DNA from: Desulfobulbaceae bacterium
GTDB lineage: Bacteria > Desulfobacterota > Desulfobulbia > Desulfobulbales > Desulfobulbaceae
Direction: 5' to 3'
Assembly: GCA_015489765.1 (NCBI GenBank)
Contig: WFZC01000139.1
Location: forward strand, 1 to 55,577
DNA length: 55,577 bases
The translations under genes were made by a program, and so were the position numbers. Shown one piece after another: positions 8,535 through 18,936 of this stretch; position 1 is the first letter of the stretch, and each line of letters begins with the position of its first letter. The notes beneath the pieces are model-generated. The model was given only the letters and a program-made list of their open reading frames with translations, ran no database searches and was not told where the DNA came from.

Positions 8535-10506
8535 GTTCCTGATTAAAAAAAGTTGTTACCGCCTCTACGTCCCGGACAAGGGGACAGGGAGGCAGGCTCT
8601 TGCGAAACCGTCGTCCATACCCCTTGGAAAACAAGCGGACATCAAGGATAGCGATTACGCCCCGATCATCGGATTTGCGCATCAGGCGACCAACCCCCTG
8701 ACACAAAGTCAGGATGGCCCGTGGCACCTGGAAATCAAAAAAAGGATTTCCGCCCATGGCGCTGATTCTCTTCATGCGGGCCATAATAACAGGGTCGCTG
8801 GGGACTTCAAATGGTAATTTATCAATTATGAGCAAACTCAGACTCTCGCCGGGAATATCCACCCCCTCCCAGAAACTGGCAACCGCAAAGAGTACTGACT
8901 CGGTTTCCCTGGAAAAACGGCGCAGCAACTCATGCCTGGGCCCATCACCCTGCCGAAGGACAGGAAAGGCAATTTTCTCTTCCAAGGCGTAAAAGGCCGC
9001 ATCCATGGCCTTAAACGAGGTAAACAACACCAGGGTTCTCCCGCCTGCAGCTGTAATCAACTGCTCCAGCCGCGCGTGCAGTTCCTGCTGATAGGTATCG
9101 GCCGCCGGCTCGGGAAACGTATCTTCGGGTATGTATAGCAGGGTGCGGTCCGCATATGGAAACGGCGAGGGAAAGGACAGGGTCGGCGTATCTTCGGCCA
9201 GGCCAAGACGGCCAAGAAAATAGCTGAAATCCCCCCCGGTGGTCAGGGTGGCGGAGGTAAAAACACAGGCCCCGACCATGGAAAAGAGACTCTCCTGCAG
9301 CTCGGCCGCCACATCAATGGGCGTGGCGGACAAGACAAGGTTCTTCTCCCGCCGTTCAAACCAGTGCACATACTGCACCTCACCCTCCGGCAGATCATCA
9401 AATGACTCCGCACAGATACATTCCAGCTCGGTTTTCAGATCCCGGCAGCGAACTCCATACTGGGTCCATGGTTCCCTGCCTTTCCCACAACCCTCAAGGA
9501 CATCAGCCAAGGCAGCAAAGGCCGACAGCAGCATGTCCCGTTTTTCCATTAGCGAAGGTGAGGCCCGCAGCAGCTCACCCAGGGGGAACCGTCCCCGCCG
9601 GGCCGGAAACATGGCCGCAAACTGCTCCATGCGGCCGGCCAGGGCATTGATCTTTTGCAACAGTTCCCGCCGCTGCCCCGGCCCCAATCCCTCGCTGGAA
9701 CTTCGTTCAATGTCGGCCACCAGATCCTTGACCTGATAGCGGGAAAATGAACAGCCAAAAAAGCGGGTGGCCACTTTTTCCACATGGTGCGCCTCATCAA
9801 AGATAACCACCTCGTACCGGGGCAACACCTCGCCATAACCACCCCGTCGCACGGCAAGGTCGGAAAACAGCAGATGATGATTCACCACCAGCACTCGGCA
9901 GGAGGCCGCCTCCCGGCGCAGACGGTTGAGAAAACAACGGCGTCCGTCAGGGCAGTCACCGCCAAGGCAGAAATGGGACTGACAGCAGATCCTTCGCCAG
10001 AGCGGTGAGGCGGAGGAGAGCCAGTCCAGTTCGGCTCGATCACCAAAACGGGTCTGGTCGATCCAGCTCCTGATCCTTTCAATCGCCGAACCGGTGAACA
10101 GCTCTTCCTGGTCTTGGGAGCACTGTTGGTGCCATCGGTAGAGACAGAGATAATTCTGGCGCCCCTTGACACAGATGGCCTTCAATTCGGGATCGATATA
10201 TCGGCGTATAAAGGGAATCTCGCGGTCCAGAATCTGGTCCTGGAGATTGCGGGTATTGGTGGAAACCACGACTTTTTTCCCACTCAACACCGCCGGAACC
10301 AGGTAGGCCAGGGTCTTGCCGAGACCGGTTTCCGCCTCGATGGCCAGGGAAATGGCCGCTGCACCCGAATCTTCCGAATCTTCCAGATCGAACAGCAGCT
10401 CACCAATGGCCGTTGCCATTTCCTGCTGGCCTGGCCTGGCCTCATAGCCGGGAAGATGGCGGGCAAGCGCTCCCATTGGGCCGAAAATCCTTTCCATCCC
10501 GATCAA
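8518..10506 (-). CDS. dinG: DinG-family ATP-dependent DNA helicase
   Basis: A 662-residue XPD/DinG-type superfamily 2 helicase, a 5'-3' DNA/R-loop unwinding enzyme. It shows Walker A in EAETGLGKT (about residues 56-64), STNTRNLQDQIL, the DEAHH box, and the C-terminal VASFWEGVDIPGE and QGVGRLMR motifs. A cysteine cluster between motifs I and II (KGRQNYLC, then CCQSHFC and GGDCPDGRRC) fits the 4Fe-4S site of this family. An alternative ATG lies three codons in (MERIFG). First gene of a tight cluster with the polyprenyl synthase; a 78-base gap separates it from the HEAT protein upstream. Confidence 0.92.
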   Translation of the reverse strand: MIGMERIFGPMGALARHLPGYEARPGQQEMATAIGELLFDLEDSEDSGAAAISLAIEAETGLGKTLAYLVPAVLSGKKVVVSTNTRNLQDQILDREIPFIRRYIDPELKAICVKGRQNYLCLYRWHQQCSQDQEELFTGSAIERIRSWIDQTRFGDRAELDWLSSASPLWRRICCQSHFCLGGDCPDGRRCFLNRLRREAASCRVLVVNHHLLFSDLAVRRGGYGEVLPRYEVVIFDEAHHVEKVATRFFGCSFSRYQVKDLVADIERSSSEGLGPGQRRELLQKINALAGRMEQFAAMFPARRGRFPLGELLRASPSLMEKRDMLLSAFAALADVLEGCGKGREPWTQYGVRCRDLKTELECICAESFDDLPEGEVQYVHWFERREKNLVLSATPIDVAAELQESLFSMVGACVFTSATLTTGGDFSYFLGRLGLAEDTPTLSFPSPFPYADRTLLYIPEDTFPEPAADTYQQELHARLEQLITAAGGRTLVLFTSFKAMDAAFYALEEKIAFPVLRQGDGPRHELLRRFSRETESVLFAVASFWEGVDIPGESLSLLIIDKLPFEVPSDPVIMARMKRISAMGGNPFFDFQVPRAILTLCQGVGRLMRKSDDRGVIAILDVRLFSKGYGRRFRKSLPPCPLVRDVEAVTTFFNQERDDSQ

Positions 10507-10584
10507 CCGCCGCTCCTAAAAAGGGGCTGAACTCCCGGACAGACAGGGATGCCGGCAAGGAGGGTAAAAACCGCGGTCGCCATG

Positions 10585-11013
10585 TCAGCCCTCTTTCCCT
10601 GCCGGCTGTAAAATATCACGGGCAACCTCCACCACCTGATCATCCGGATCGCCAAGCATGGTTTTTACCCAGGCAAGGGCCTCCCGGCTGCCGATGATCC
10701 CCAGTACACTTGTTGCCTCACCCCTGATCCAGCTTTTTTCATTGCCAAGCTGGCGCGTAAGTGACGGCACGGCCAAGGCGACATTGTCAGGATCCTCTTC
10801 AACAAGATATTCAAAAAGAACAGAGACACCAAGGCGGACGGCAAACCGTTCATCAGTCAGCAAATCGCCGGTCCATTCATAGTAGCGGTTGTCTTGCCTG
10901 TACATGGCAACAATATTTTCTACATGCCCCATGTTGAGAAAATCGGCCATGACCTGGAGGAGTTCGGCATCACTGACTGTTTGTCTCCCCTCCTTTCTGT
11001 CTTTTGCCTGCAT
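10585..11013 (-). CDS. Small HEAT-repeat protein
   Basis: I place the start at the ATG at 11013 because GGGGAAAGG lies five bases upstream; the frame is open for 52 more codons upstream without a good ribosome site. The product is then 142 residues. The middle and C-terminal parts contain two or three HEAT-like helical repeats (VRLGVSVLFEYLVEE, IRGEATSVLGIIGS and the following helix pair). There is no signal peptide and no catalytic motif. HEAT proteins act as protein-binding scaffolds; the partner is unknown. It is divergent from the sensor kinase gene, with about 190 bases between the two starts. Confidence 0.72.
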   Translation of the reverse strand: MQAKDRKEGRQTVSDAELLQVMADFLNMGHVENIVAMYRQDNRYYEWTGDLLTDERFAVRLGVSVLFEYLVEEDPDNVALAVPSLTRQLGNEKSWIRGEATSVLGIIGSREALAWVKTMLGDPDDQVVEVARDILQPAGKEG

Positions 11014-11200
11014 GAAAACCTTTCCCCGCAATGACTGTTCTTTCTTGAAAATTCTCCTACTCGTCTTCCTTACCATGCCTCCGCCCCGCCGGCAATCCGA
11101 GATTGGTCGCAGCCACGCTTGACAGTGGCTTTTTTCAGGGGTAAAAGTAGGATTGCATAAAAGACTCAAAATTTCTTCCCGTCAGTATCCTGACAATTAG

Positions 11201-13030
11201 ATGGTTGATCTCCAACATATCCCGGTAGCGTCCAGGACAGACAGAATGGTCTACCTGGAAAAGGATGAAAAAATCCTCATAGTTGACGACTATCCCGATT
11301 TTGTCCTTCTGTTGCAGGATTTTCTTGAAGAACATGGTTTCCCCAGCACCAGCGCCGGTTCCGCCGCCCGGTTACGGCAGATTGTCGATAGGGAGAATAT
11401 CGCCCTGGTGCTGCTCGATATCGGCCTGCCGGATGCAAGTGGTCTGGAGCTGCTGCCCGAGCTTAAAAAAAAGCATCCCGACCTGGCCGTTATCATGCTC
11501 ACGGCCGTGACCGACCTGGAGACCGCCCTTGCCTGTATTCGCAAAGGCGCGGACGACTATCTGACCAAGCCGATCAAATTTTCCGTCCTGCTCGCCACCC
11601 TGAACACCGTCCTGGAAAAACGTCGTCTTTCCATAAACAATCGCCGCTATCAGCAACAAATCGAACAGGCAAGGTTCAGGAACCAGCTCCTCCATGAACT
11701 GACCCTGCAGATGAATACCGCCTACCTGAGCATGACCGATCTGGACGAGATTCTGCTCGCCATTCTGGTCGGCATAACCGCTGAACAGGGACTCCGCTTC
11801 AACCGGGCCTTTCTCGCCCTCTTTGATGAACAGGATGGGGCCCTTGTCGGCAAACTGGCCATCGGCCCGGGAAACAGAGAAGAAGGCGCCCGGATTTGGC
11901 ACGATATGCAGGCAAACAATCTCTGTTTCGAGGACCTGATCAACCGCATCAGGGGACAGAGTTTCATCGAAAATTCCGCAGTCAATCATATCGTCCAGGC
12001 CCTGCGGATCGATGCGGACCAGAGTGATCATATCCTCATCCAAGCCGCCCGCAAACGAAAAACCATCCAGGTGGTCGACGGCAAAAGCAGCTGGCCGGTG
12101 CCGCAGGAACTCCTTTGCCTGCTGGAGGAGGAATCCTTTGTGATCGTTCCCCTTTATTCACCCGGCAGGTCGCTTGGTGTCATCATTGCCGACCACTTTG
12201 TTTCCGGAAAACCTATTACCAAATCCCGAATCCGGGACCTGGAGAGCTTTGCCTCCCAAGCCAGCCTGGCCATTGAACACTGCCGCATGTATATGGCCAT
12301 GAACAATCAAATCCAGGAGCTAAAGGCCGTTACCAGGGAACTGGAACAGAACCGGGACCTGTTGATTGAAGCCGAACGGTATTCAGCGGTCGGGCATATG
12401 GCGGCCCAACTGGCCCACAAGATTCGCAACCCCATTACCTCCATCGGCGGCACCGCCCGGCTGCTGGCCAGGAAAACCAGTGATCCGGAATGGTTGAAAT
12501 TTCTCAACATGATGACCGCCGAGGTCATCAAAATCGAAACAACGCTGGAGGACCTGTTCAACTTTGTCGAGACGGTCCAGCCGGAGAAGAAACCGGTTTC
12601 CCTGCATGAGCTGCTGACCAGGTCGCTTATGTTATATTACTCGACCATGAAAAAACAAAATATCAGTCACGGATTGGTCATCCCAGAACCGGAACCCCGG
12701 CTCCTGCTTGACCCCAAACTCATGCATCAGGCCTTTGTCCACCTCATCCGCAACAGTATCGAGGCAATGCCCGACGGCGGCAACCTGGAAATCACCGTCA
12801 CCCCGCCTGCCGAAGACATGATCGAGGTAGTTTTTCAAGACACCGGCCCCGGCATTGCCGATGCCCACCTGGCACTGGCCACGGACCCGTTTTTCACCAC
12901 CAAGACATTCGGCACCGGCATGGGGTTGACACTGGTCAAACGAATCATCAAAGACCACCAGGGCTCTTTTCTCATTGAGCGCAAGAGCTCGGGCGGAACC
13001 AGATTTATCCTCCAGCTGCCGGCCGGCTGA
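11201..13030 (+). CDS. Receiver-GAF-histidine kinase hybrid signalling protein
   Basis: A 609-residue cytosolic protein with no transmembrane segment. Residues about 23-140 are a receiver domain (ILIVDDYPDF, phospho-acceptor D73 in LLDIGLPD, TKPIKF). A coiled linker follows, then a GAF-like domain at about 170-370. The kinase core follows: H-box with H406 in AAQLAHKIRNPITS, N-box in HLIRNSIEAMPDG, and G-boxes DTGPGIAD and GTGMGLTLVKRII. The order, receiver first and kinase last, means it probably takes phosphate or input from another kinase and then signals on. No cognate output regulator is adjacent. A start at the internal ATG of MVYLEKDEK (11246) is also possible. Confidence 0.92.
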   Translation: MVDLQHIPVASRTDRMVYLEKDEKILIVDDYPDFVLLLQDFLEEHGFPSTSAGSAARLRQIVDRENIALVLLDIGLPDASGLELLPELKKKHPDLAVIMLTAVTDLETALACIRKGADDYLTKPIKFSVLLATLNTVLEKRRLSINNRRYQQQIEQARFRNQLLHELTLQMNTAYLSMTDLDEILLAILVGITAEQGLRFNRAFLALFDEQDGALVGKLAIGPGNREEGARIWHDMQANNLCFEDLINRIRGQSFIENSAVNHIVQALRIDADQSDHILIQAARKRKTIQVVDGKSSWPVPQELLCLLEEESFVIVPLYSPGRSLGVIIADHFVSGKPITKSRIRDLESFASQASLAIEHCRMYMAMNNQIQELKAVTRELEQNRDLLIEAERYSAVGHMAAQLAHKIRNPITSIGGTARLLARKTSDPEWLKFLNMMTAEVIKIETTLEDLFNFVETVQPEKKPVSLHELLTRSLMLYYSTMKKQNISHGLVIPEPEPRLLLDPKLMHQAFVHLIRNSIEAMPDGGNLEITVTPPAEDMIEVVFQDTGPGIADAHLALATDPFFTTKTFGTGMGLTLVKRIIKDHQGSFLIERKSSGGTRFILQLPAG

Positions 13031-13053
13031 CAGATCGCTCCAGAGATGTCAGA

Positions 13054-14490
13054 TCAGGGGGCCGAAGATTCACTGTTTGGAGACTGTCCCCGCAGCCACG
13101 AACTCAGCACCGCTACCAGCCCGATCCAGCTGCCAACCACAAAGGTCTGATGCAATGCACCGATGAACGGGATGACCTGGTCCGGAGTATATTCCCTGAT
13201 GTCAAGTCCGCCCGTAAGGTTTCCATAGGCATGGGCAAAGATAAATCCCGCCAGCGCCGTTCCAAGAAGCATGCCCATGTTTCTGCTTGTTGCCAGCAGG
13301 CTTGAGGTAATACCGCTTTTATCATGGGCGACCCCGGCAAGGGCGGCCGCTGAATTCGGGGCCAGGAACATGGCCTGACCAACACCGAGCAGGGCAAGGG
13401 CGGTAATGATATAGAAGGCGGGGGTATCGGCGGTCAGCCGGGTCAACAGGAGAAGACTGCACAGACAGATGGACAGACCGGTACTGGCGATGATGCGGGC
13501 GCCGATTCTATCATGCAGCCGGCCGGCCAGCGGCGCCACAAAAAAGACACAAAGCGGCACCGCCATCATGAACCAACCCACCTGGTCCGGTGGAAAACCC
13601 CGCACCGAACTGAGATAAAACGGCATCAACAGCAGAACAAAGAACAGGACCACAAAGGAAAGCATGGCGCTGAGCATGGCCATGGCAAAAAAACGGTCCC
13701 GGAAAAGACGAACAGGCAGCAGGGGCCGCTTCTGCCGCAGTTCATGAACAACAAACAACAGCCAGAGAAGGGGAACCGCGGGCAGGATGTACCATGACCA
13801 GGGAAAGGGGGAGTGTCCGCAGCAGCCCTTGCCGGCAGAGGTGAGCAGAACAACGGTCGCGGTTACGGCCAGCAGATACAGACCGCCTCCTGCCAGATCA
13901 AATCTCCGTATGCCATCGAACGGACGGGCCGGACTGCCGACAGAGGTCAATGTCTTGCCATAAAAGATATACACCAGCAGGCCGACCGGAACCGTCACCA
14001 GGAAGATAAAACGCCAATGGGACCAGCGTAGCAACAGGCCGCTGAGTACCGGCCCGGTCATAAGTCCCAGGGAGGTGGCGATTCCGACCATTCCCAACCC
14101 TTTTCCGAGATGTTTGCGGGGATAACTGCTGTTGATCAGGGCCGGCCCCATGGCCATCATCATGGATGCGCCGGTGGCCTGGACAAAGCGTGCTCCGATC
14201 AGAAATCCAAGTGACGGGGCAAGGGAACAGAACAGGGAGCCTGCGGTAAAAAACGCAATACCCCGGCTATACAAACGCCCCTGGCCGATACTGCCTGACA
14301 GGGAACCCCAGAACAGCAGGGTCACTGTGACGGTCAACAGATACATCAGGACCACCCATTCCGTCATCGCCAATGAGCCGCCAAGCACCTTCATCAAGGT
14401 GGGCAGGGCCACGTTGACCATGGAGCTGTCCATGGTCGACATGAAAACACCGATCGAAACCAGAAGAAGAATACGATGATGCCTCTGCAT
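13054..14490 (-). CDS. MFS transporter, DHA2 (14-TM) drug-exporter type
   Basis: A 478-residue integral inner-membrane protein with about 14 hydrophobic helices. The N-terminus carries the family-specific motif MDSSMVNVALP, and the helix 2-3 region reads FWGSLSGSIGQGRLYSRG. QATGASMMMAMGPALI and GLMTGPVLSGLL correspond to the motif B and C (antiporter) regions. This places it with EmrB/QacA-type proton-driven exporters. The substrate cannot be predicted, and no membrane-fusion partner (EmrA) or regulator is adjacent. It converges with the kinase gene, 23 bases apart. Confidence 0.9.
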   Translation of the reverse strand: MQRHHRILLLVSIGVFMSTMDSSMVNVALPTLMKVLGGSLAMTEWVVLMYLLTVTVTLLFWGSLSGSIGQGRLYSRGIAFFTAGSLFCSLAPSLGFLIGARFVQATGASMMMAMGPALINSSYPRKHLGKGLGMVGIATSLGLMTGPVLSGLLLRWSHWRFIFLVTVPVGLLVYIFYGKTLTSVGSPARPFDGIRRFDLAGGGLYLLAVTATVVLLTSAGKGCCGHSPFPWSWYILPAVPLLWLLFVVHELRQKRPLLPVRLFRDRFFAMAMLSAMLSFVVLFFVLLLMPFYLSSVRGFPPDQVGWFMMAVPLCVFFVAPLAGRLHDRIGARIIASTGLSICLCSLLLLTRLTADTPAFYIITALALLGVGQAMFLAPNSAAALAGVAHDKSGITSSLLATSRNMGMLLGTALAGFIFAHAYGNLTGGLDIREYTPDQVIPFIGALHQTFVVGSWIGLVAVLSSWLRGQSPNSESSAP

Positions 14491-14628
14491 TGGACGGGAA
14501 AGGATCAGGCGCTGAAAAAAGACAGCAGGGAAGATAGAAAATTTCCGGAACAGTTATTCACAAACAGGATCCGGACATGAAATGGACAGGGGGAGCGGTG
14601 ATGACGATAATCGGGAAACAAAGAGAAA

Positions 14629-15318
14629 TCAGTATGAAAAACTGATGGAAACACCGCCGTACAGGATATCCTTTCCCTCGGCCTCCTGGCCGGAACTTGC
14701 CCGAAAGGCTGAGGACTCCCCATCCTGACCGGGCAGGGTCCGGGACCACTGCACCTCCGGGGTGATGGTAATATATTTTTTATAGGAAACAGGCATGTTT
14801 AACAAAAAAGAAAAGATGCGGCCGTTACCGATGCTGTAGGGATCATCCATAAGCATGGTCTTGCCGGCCAGACCGAGAACTATGTCATCATAGGGTTTGT
14901 AGGAGGTGGAGAGATCAAGGGTGAGATACCAGGACCTGCTGTTATCGAAAGCATTAAACCCCATGGGATCATCAAGCCCCAGATACACCGCGCCAAGGTT
15001 ACCTTCGACAGCGCCGGAGGTATAGATATATCCTGCCGAAAAACCAAGCAACCCAGATGAACCTTCATAGGAAAAGGTGATACTTTGGCCATTCAGGCGG
15101 GCCTTGTCCGCGGCCAGTCCCTTATAGAGGTCTCTGGAATTTGTAATCCGCACAGCCGGAGTTTTTCCCACATCAACCCCGTACAGGCCGGCGGCAAGCA
15201 GCCTGTTAACGGCGCTGTCCCACAGGGGCAGATCATCACTCTCCGCCCGCAGCGGACTGCTTTGCGCCAGCATGGCAACAAGCGCCAGAACATATATCGA
15301 GAGAGTGTGAATTTTCAT
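14629..15318 (-). CDS. Probable small outer-membrane beta-barrel protein, unrecognised family
   Basis: A 229-residue protein with a Sec signal peptide (cleavage likely after SSPLRA, about residue 25). The mature part alternates polar and aromatic residues in short strands (ITFSYEG, AGYIYTS, WYLTLDLSTSYK, ITPEVQWS) and ends in SISFSY with a terminal aromatic residue, the recognition signature for outer-membrane insertion. Strand count suggests an 8-stranded barrel or similar. I do not recognise the family. Neighbouring genes give no hint of function. Confidence 0.68.
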   Translation of the reverse strand: MKIHTLSIYVLALVAMLAQSSPLRAESDDLPLWDSAVNRLLAAGLYGVDVGKTPAVRITNSRDLYKGLAADKARLNGQSITFSYEGSSGLLGFSAGYIYTSGAVEGNLGAVYLGLDDPMGFNAFDNSRSWYLTLDLSTSYKPYDDIVLGLAGKTMLMDDPYSIGNGRIFSFLLNMPVSYKKYITITPEVQWSRTLPGQDGESSAFRASSGQEAEGKDILYGGVSISFSY

Positions 15319-15508
15319 CAGACGCGCATTAGTTAGAGTGGTTCATCAGTTACTACTATAATAATGCACCCGGCCCAAAAAACCAATACAATTTTTTGAA
15401 CCCGCGCGAAAAAACAAATACAAAAAACTGTTCCTTTCGCAAGCAACTCGTCGTTGCCAATAGATAAAGAAGAAACTGACAGCCCTACGGAAAAAACTAC
15501 TGGCCGGT

Positions 15509-16747
15509 TTAGGCAGTAATTTTCCTGGGTAGCAGCAGGTTGAGCACCACCCCGACAATGGCGGCCAGACCGATACCCCGGACCATGAAATCGGCATAAC
15601 CAAGGGCCATATCACCGATACCAAAGACCAGAATCAGGGAGACGATGATCATGTTTCGCGGCTGGGCAAGATCGGTACCCTCCCGGACCAGGCTGTTCAT
15701 ACCGATGGTGGCGATAGTTCCAAAGAGCAGGGTCATGATCCCGCCCATGACCGGGGTGGGTATTGTACCGAGGATCGCCCCCAGGGTCCCGGAAAACGAG
15801 AGGACTATGGCCGTCAGGGCAGCCCAGGTCATGATAGCCGGATTAAAGGCACGGGTCAGGGTCACGGCCCCGGTCACCTCGGAATAGGTGGTGTTTGGCG
15901 GGCCGCCGACCATGGCGGCGAAGGAAGTGGCCAGGCCGTCGCCAAGAAGTGTCCGATGCAGGCCCGGCTTTTCCAGAAAATCTTCTCCCACAACATGACT
16001 GATCGCCAGCATATCACCGATATGTTCGATGGCAGGCGCAATGGCCACCGGCACAATAAAAAAGACCGCCTGCCAGTTGAGTTTGGGAAAAACAAAGGCG
16101 GGAACGGAGAAAAACGGCGCCTTGAACACCGGGGTAAAATCGACCAGGCCAAAAAAGAGAGCAACAATATACCCGGCCCCGATCCCGATTAAAATGGCCA
16201 GCAGACGAACCATGCCCCTGCCGAGCAGAACCGCGAGAACCGTTACCAAAAGAGAACTGAGAGCAACAACCAGCGCTGGTCCCTGGGCCACCAGCACCGT
16301 GCCGCCGTCACCGGTTTTGCCCATGGCCAGATGCACGGCTACCGGCGCCAGGTTGAGCCCGATCACCATAATGACCGGACCAACAACAACCGGGGGCAGA
16401 ATTTTTTTGATTATTGAACGGCCCCGCATCATTATCAGGCCGGAGAGAAGCAGGTATACCAACCCGGCTGCCAGCAGGCCGGAGAGGGTGGCCGGGATCC
16501 CCCAGGTCTTGACGCCGTAGATGATGGGAGCGATAAAGGCAAAGGAAGAGGCCAGAAATATCGGTACCATTCTCCTGGTAACAACCTGGAAGATCAAGGT
16601 ACCGACACCGGCGGTAAACAGGGCGACACTGGGATCAAGCCCGGTTAGAATCGGCACCAGGACAAGGGCGCCAAAGGCCACGCAAAGCATCTGCATACCG
16701 ATAACCGCCTGCCGGACGATTGTCATTGTCTCGCTTTTCTCCTCCAT
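15509..16747 (-). CDS. uraA: Uracil permease (NCS2 family)
   Basis: I start at the ATG at 16747 (MEEKSETM) because AAGGAGAG lies three bases upstream; the frame extends 21 codons further without a ribosome site. The 412-residue product is a multi-pass inner-membrane nucleobase:proton symporter. It has the NCS2 pattern of hydrophobic helices with [14 protein letters not shown] (EH in helix 8 region), [13 protein letters not shown] and [15 protein letters not shown], typical of UraA-type uracil carriers. It follows upp in the same direction by 92 bases, so uptake and phosphoribosylation of uracil are paired. Confidence 0.95.
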   Translation of the reverse strand: MEEKSETMTIVRQAVIGMQMLCVAFGALVLVPILTGLDPSVALFTAGVGTLIFQVVTRRMVPIFLASSFAFIAPIIYGVKTWGIPATLSGLLAAGLVYLLLSGLIMMRGRSIIKKILPPVVVGPVIMVIGLNLAPVAVHLAMGKTGDGGTVLVAQGPALVVALSSLLVTVLAVLLGRGMVRLLAILIGIGAGYIVALFFGLVDFTPVFKAPFFSVPAFVFPKLNWQAVFFIVPVAIAPAIEHIGDMLAISHVVGEDFLEKPGLHRTLLGDGLATSFAAMVGGPPNTTYSEVTGAVTLTRAFNPAIMTWAALTAIVLSFSGTLGAILGTIPTPVMGGIMTLLFGTIATIGMNSLVREGTDLAQPRNMIIVSLILVFGIGDMALGYADFMVRGIGLAAIVGVVLNLLLPRKITA

Positions 16748-16839
16748 GTTCTCTCCTTTATTGTTCTCGTTTGTTCCAGAACCCGGTCCGGAAAATGATG
16801 CGGGTAACAAACCGGGCCATTGCCTGCCGGCCGCAACTG

Positions 16840-17466
16840 TTACTTTGTCCCGAAAATTTTATCTCCGGCATCACCCAGGCCCGGTAATATATACCCGTCC
16901 CCGTTGAGATGATCATCAATAGCGGCAACGTAAATATCAACATCGGGGTGTGCCTTTTTCATCCGCTCAATCCCTTCCGGCGCCGCCACAAGAAAGATCC
17001 CTATAATGTCTCTGCACCCGGCGCGTTTAAGCATGTCCACCGTTGCCACCAGGGTCCCGCCGGTGGCCAGCATGGGATCGAGAATCATGGCCTTGCGCTG
17101 GTCAATATCCTGCACCAGTTTTTCAAAATAAGTGACCGGTTCCAGGGTCTCCTCATTACGGTACAATCCCACCACCGACACCTTGGCGCTGGGAATGGCC
17201 TGCAACACTCCGTCCATCATGCCGATGCCGGCACGCAGGATCGGGACAATGGTGATTTTTTTCCCCTTGATCCGCTCCACCTTGACCGGGCCGGACCAGC
17301 ACTCTATGGTCACCTTCTCGGCGGGCAGGTCACGGGTGGCCTCGTAGGTCAACAACATGCCAACCTCGGACGACAGGTCACGAAAATCCTTGGTGGAAAT
17401 ATTTTTTTCCCGCAATAACCCCAGCTTATGGCGAATCAGCGGATGATTGATTTCATAAACAGCCAT
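16840..17466 (-). CDS. upp: Uracil phosphoribosyltransferase
   Basis: A 208-residue cytosolic enzyme that converts uracil and PRPP to UMP. Family motifs are present: the N-terminal [13 protein letters not shown], the PRPP-binding [10 protein letters not shown], and the C-terminal [11 protein letters not shown] that closes over uracil. Normal full length. The start is ATG with AAAGGAGAAC just upstream. First gene of the upp-uraA pair; a uracil-DNA glycosylase gene lies upstream on the same strand about 270 bases away. No PyrR-type leader is apparent. Confidence 0.97.
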   Translation of the reverse strand: MAVYEINHPLIRHKLGLLREKNISTKDFRDLSSEVGMLLTYEATRDLPAEKVTIECWSGPVKVERIKGKKITIVPILRAGIGMMDGVLQAIPSAKVSVVGLYRNEETLEPVTYFEKLVQDIDQRKAMILDPMLATGGTLVATVDMLKRAGCRDIIGIFLVAAPEGIERMKKAHPDVDIYVAAIDDHLNGDGYILPGLGDAGDKIFGTK

Positions 17467-17738
17467 GTTGTTCTCCTTTGCAGCTATTGATCATGGAAAA
17501 AGCGACCCACGCTATCACATTTTCACAATTCCGACCAGGTATAAAAAAGGACTGGCAGATATAATTATTATTGATTACCACCATTGTCTGGCAACGGGGA
17601 ATAACAGCGCTACAGCTATAATCTCAAATTGTATTCAACAGTGCTTATGCCTGATTTCATTCAAGCTGAGCTTTAGCGGTAATCAGGTAATTATTTCTTT
17701 GCCATAACATGGTCGCAACATCCTTTTTCCGGGGAGAT

Positions 17739-18551
17739 TCACCGGCCGAGCTGACGCTGCAGCATTTGCAGGTCCTGCCAGACCATCTGTTTCATCTCCG
17801 CATGCCGGAGAAGAAAACGGGGATGAAAGGTGGGCATGATCCGGACCGAAACACCACCGGCGCCTCCATAGGAATAAAAACGGCCCCGCAACCGGACCAG
17901 CGGAGCGTTGGAGCCGGTGAGCAAAGAGGCTGGCAACTCACCCATGGCCAGGATGAACGCCGGCCGCAGGGCAGCGATTTCCTGTTGCAGGTGGGCAAAA
18001 CAGCGAAGGGCGCATTCCCTGTCCGGTGGCCCATCCGGGATCACACACTTGACCAGGTTACAGACATACACCTCCTCCATGGATAGCTTGATGGCTGCCA
18101 TCATCTTCCGGAGCATGTCATCTTCCGCTGTTCCGAAGATGGCGCCGGCACCTTCCGGTGAACCTGGAAAATCTCCGACCACCATCAGACGGGGATGGTC
18201 CGGCCCCCGACCTGGTAGCTGACGCAAACGATGGCCCTTGCTTCCGCACTGTCCGCAGTCACCAATCTGTTGCTGTATCATGGCTATGGAGAGCTGTGGG
18301 CCCCGACCCTGCCGCCGGACCGTTACCGCACCCGGTCTCTGCCTTGGCCTGCCACCACCCAAAGAATCTGATAAAAAAAGCCGCTGCAGTTTCTCTTTCC
18401 GCGGATAATGGGTGATACCGACACTATAGTGAAAGCGCAGCAGGTCCCGCACCCGCATGGTCAACTCTCCCAGCAGAAGAGGATTCACGATTTCGGGGGT
18501 ATCCCTTGCCTCGGGCTGATTATTTTTTTTTGCTGACAACTCGTTATCCAA
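17739..18551 (-). CDS. Uracil-DNA glycosylase, family 4/5-like (4Fe-4S)
   Basis: A 270-residue protein. The catalytic core (about residues 95-270) shows CGQCGS, the uracil-binding motif A region VVGDFPGSPEGAGAIFG, VYVCNLVKCVIP with C-x-L-R-C further on (iron-sulfur cysteines), and the second motif TFHPRFLL. It excises uracil from DNA in base-excision repair. Motif A reads GDFPG instead of the common GEAPG, so specificity might differ slightly. The first 90 residues are an extra N-terminal region without a recognised domain. It is divergent from the FmdB-type gene. Confidence 0.88.
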   Translation of the reverse strand: MDNELSAKKNNQPEARDTPEIVNPLLLGELTMRVRDLLRFHYSVGITHYPRKEKLQRLFLSDSLGGGRPRQRPGAVTVRRQGRGPQLSIAMIQQQIGDCGQCGSKGHRLRQLPGRGPDHPRLMVVGDFPGSPEGAGAIFGTAEDDMLRKMMAAIKLSMEEVYVCNLVKCVIPDGPPDRECALRCFAHLQQEIAALRPAFILAMGELPASLLTGSNAPLVRLRGRFYSYGGAGGVSVRIMPTFHPRFLLRHAEMKQMVWQDLQMLQRQLGR

Positions 18552-18662
18552 TGCTTATTTTCATCAAAACTAAGAGAGTACCAAAATTATGGAAAGAGAT
18601 ACCCCGGCAATTTCCGGATGAAACCACACCGGGGTTGGTCCCTAAATACTCAGGAGTAGACC

Positions 18663-18878
18663 ATGCCTATTTATGAATATGTCTGCCGTGACTGCAAAAA
18701 CCATTTTGAAGTGTTGACCACCTCGACCCACGCCGACGAGCCGGCCAAATGCCCGAAATGCGGGAGCATGAAGGTCGCCAAAACCATCTCCGTCTCCAAC
18801 TTTCGTATGGGTTCGGCCAAACCGGCCATTCCAGGCGGTGCCCTGTCCGGATGCTCCTCAAAATCCGGCTTTTCTTGA
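18663..18878 (+). CDS. FmdB-family zinc-ribbon protein
   Basis: A 71-residue protein starting MPIYEYVCRDC and containing two CxxC pairs (CRDC, CPKC), the zinc-ribbon signature of the FmdB putative regulatory family. The tail is Gly/Ser-rich (GGALSGCSSKSGFS), as usual for the family. CAGGAG lies six bases before the ATG. The function of most members is unproven; some are regulators of formamidase or amidase genes. A possible small hairpin (ACCGGCC / GGCCGGT, 18891-18909) lies after the stop. Confidence 0.9.
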   Translation: MPIYEYVCRDCKNHFEVLTTSTHADEPAKCPKCGSMKVAKTISVSNFRMGSAKPAIPGGALSGCSSKSGFS

Positions 18879-18936
18879 GCGTGACAGGTCACCGGCCCGG
18901 GTGGCCGGTAATTATAACACCTCGTCTCCTCGACAA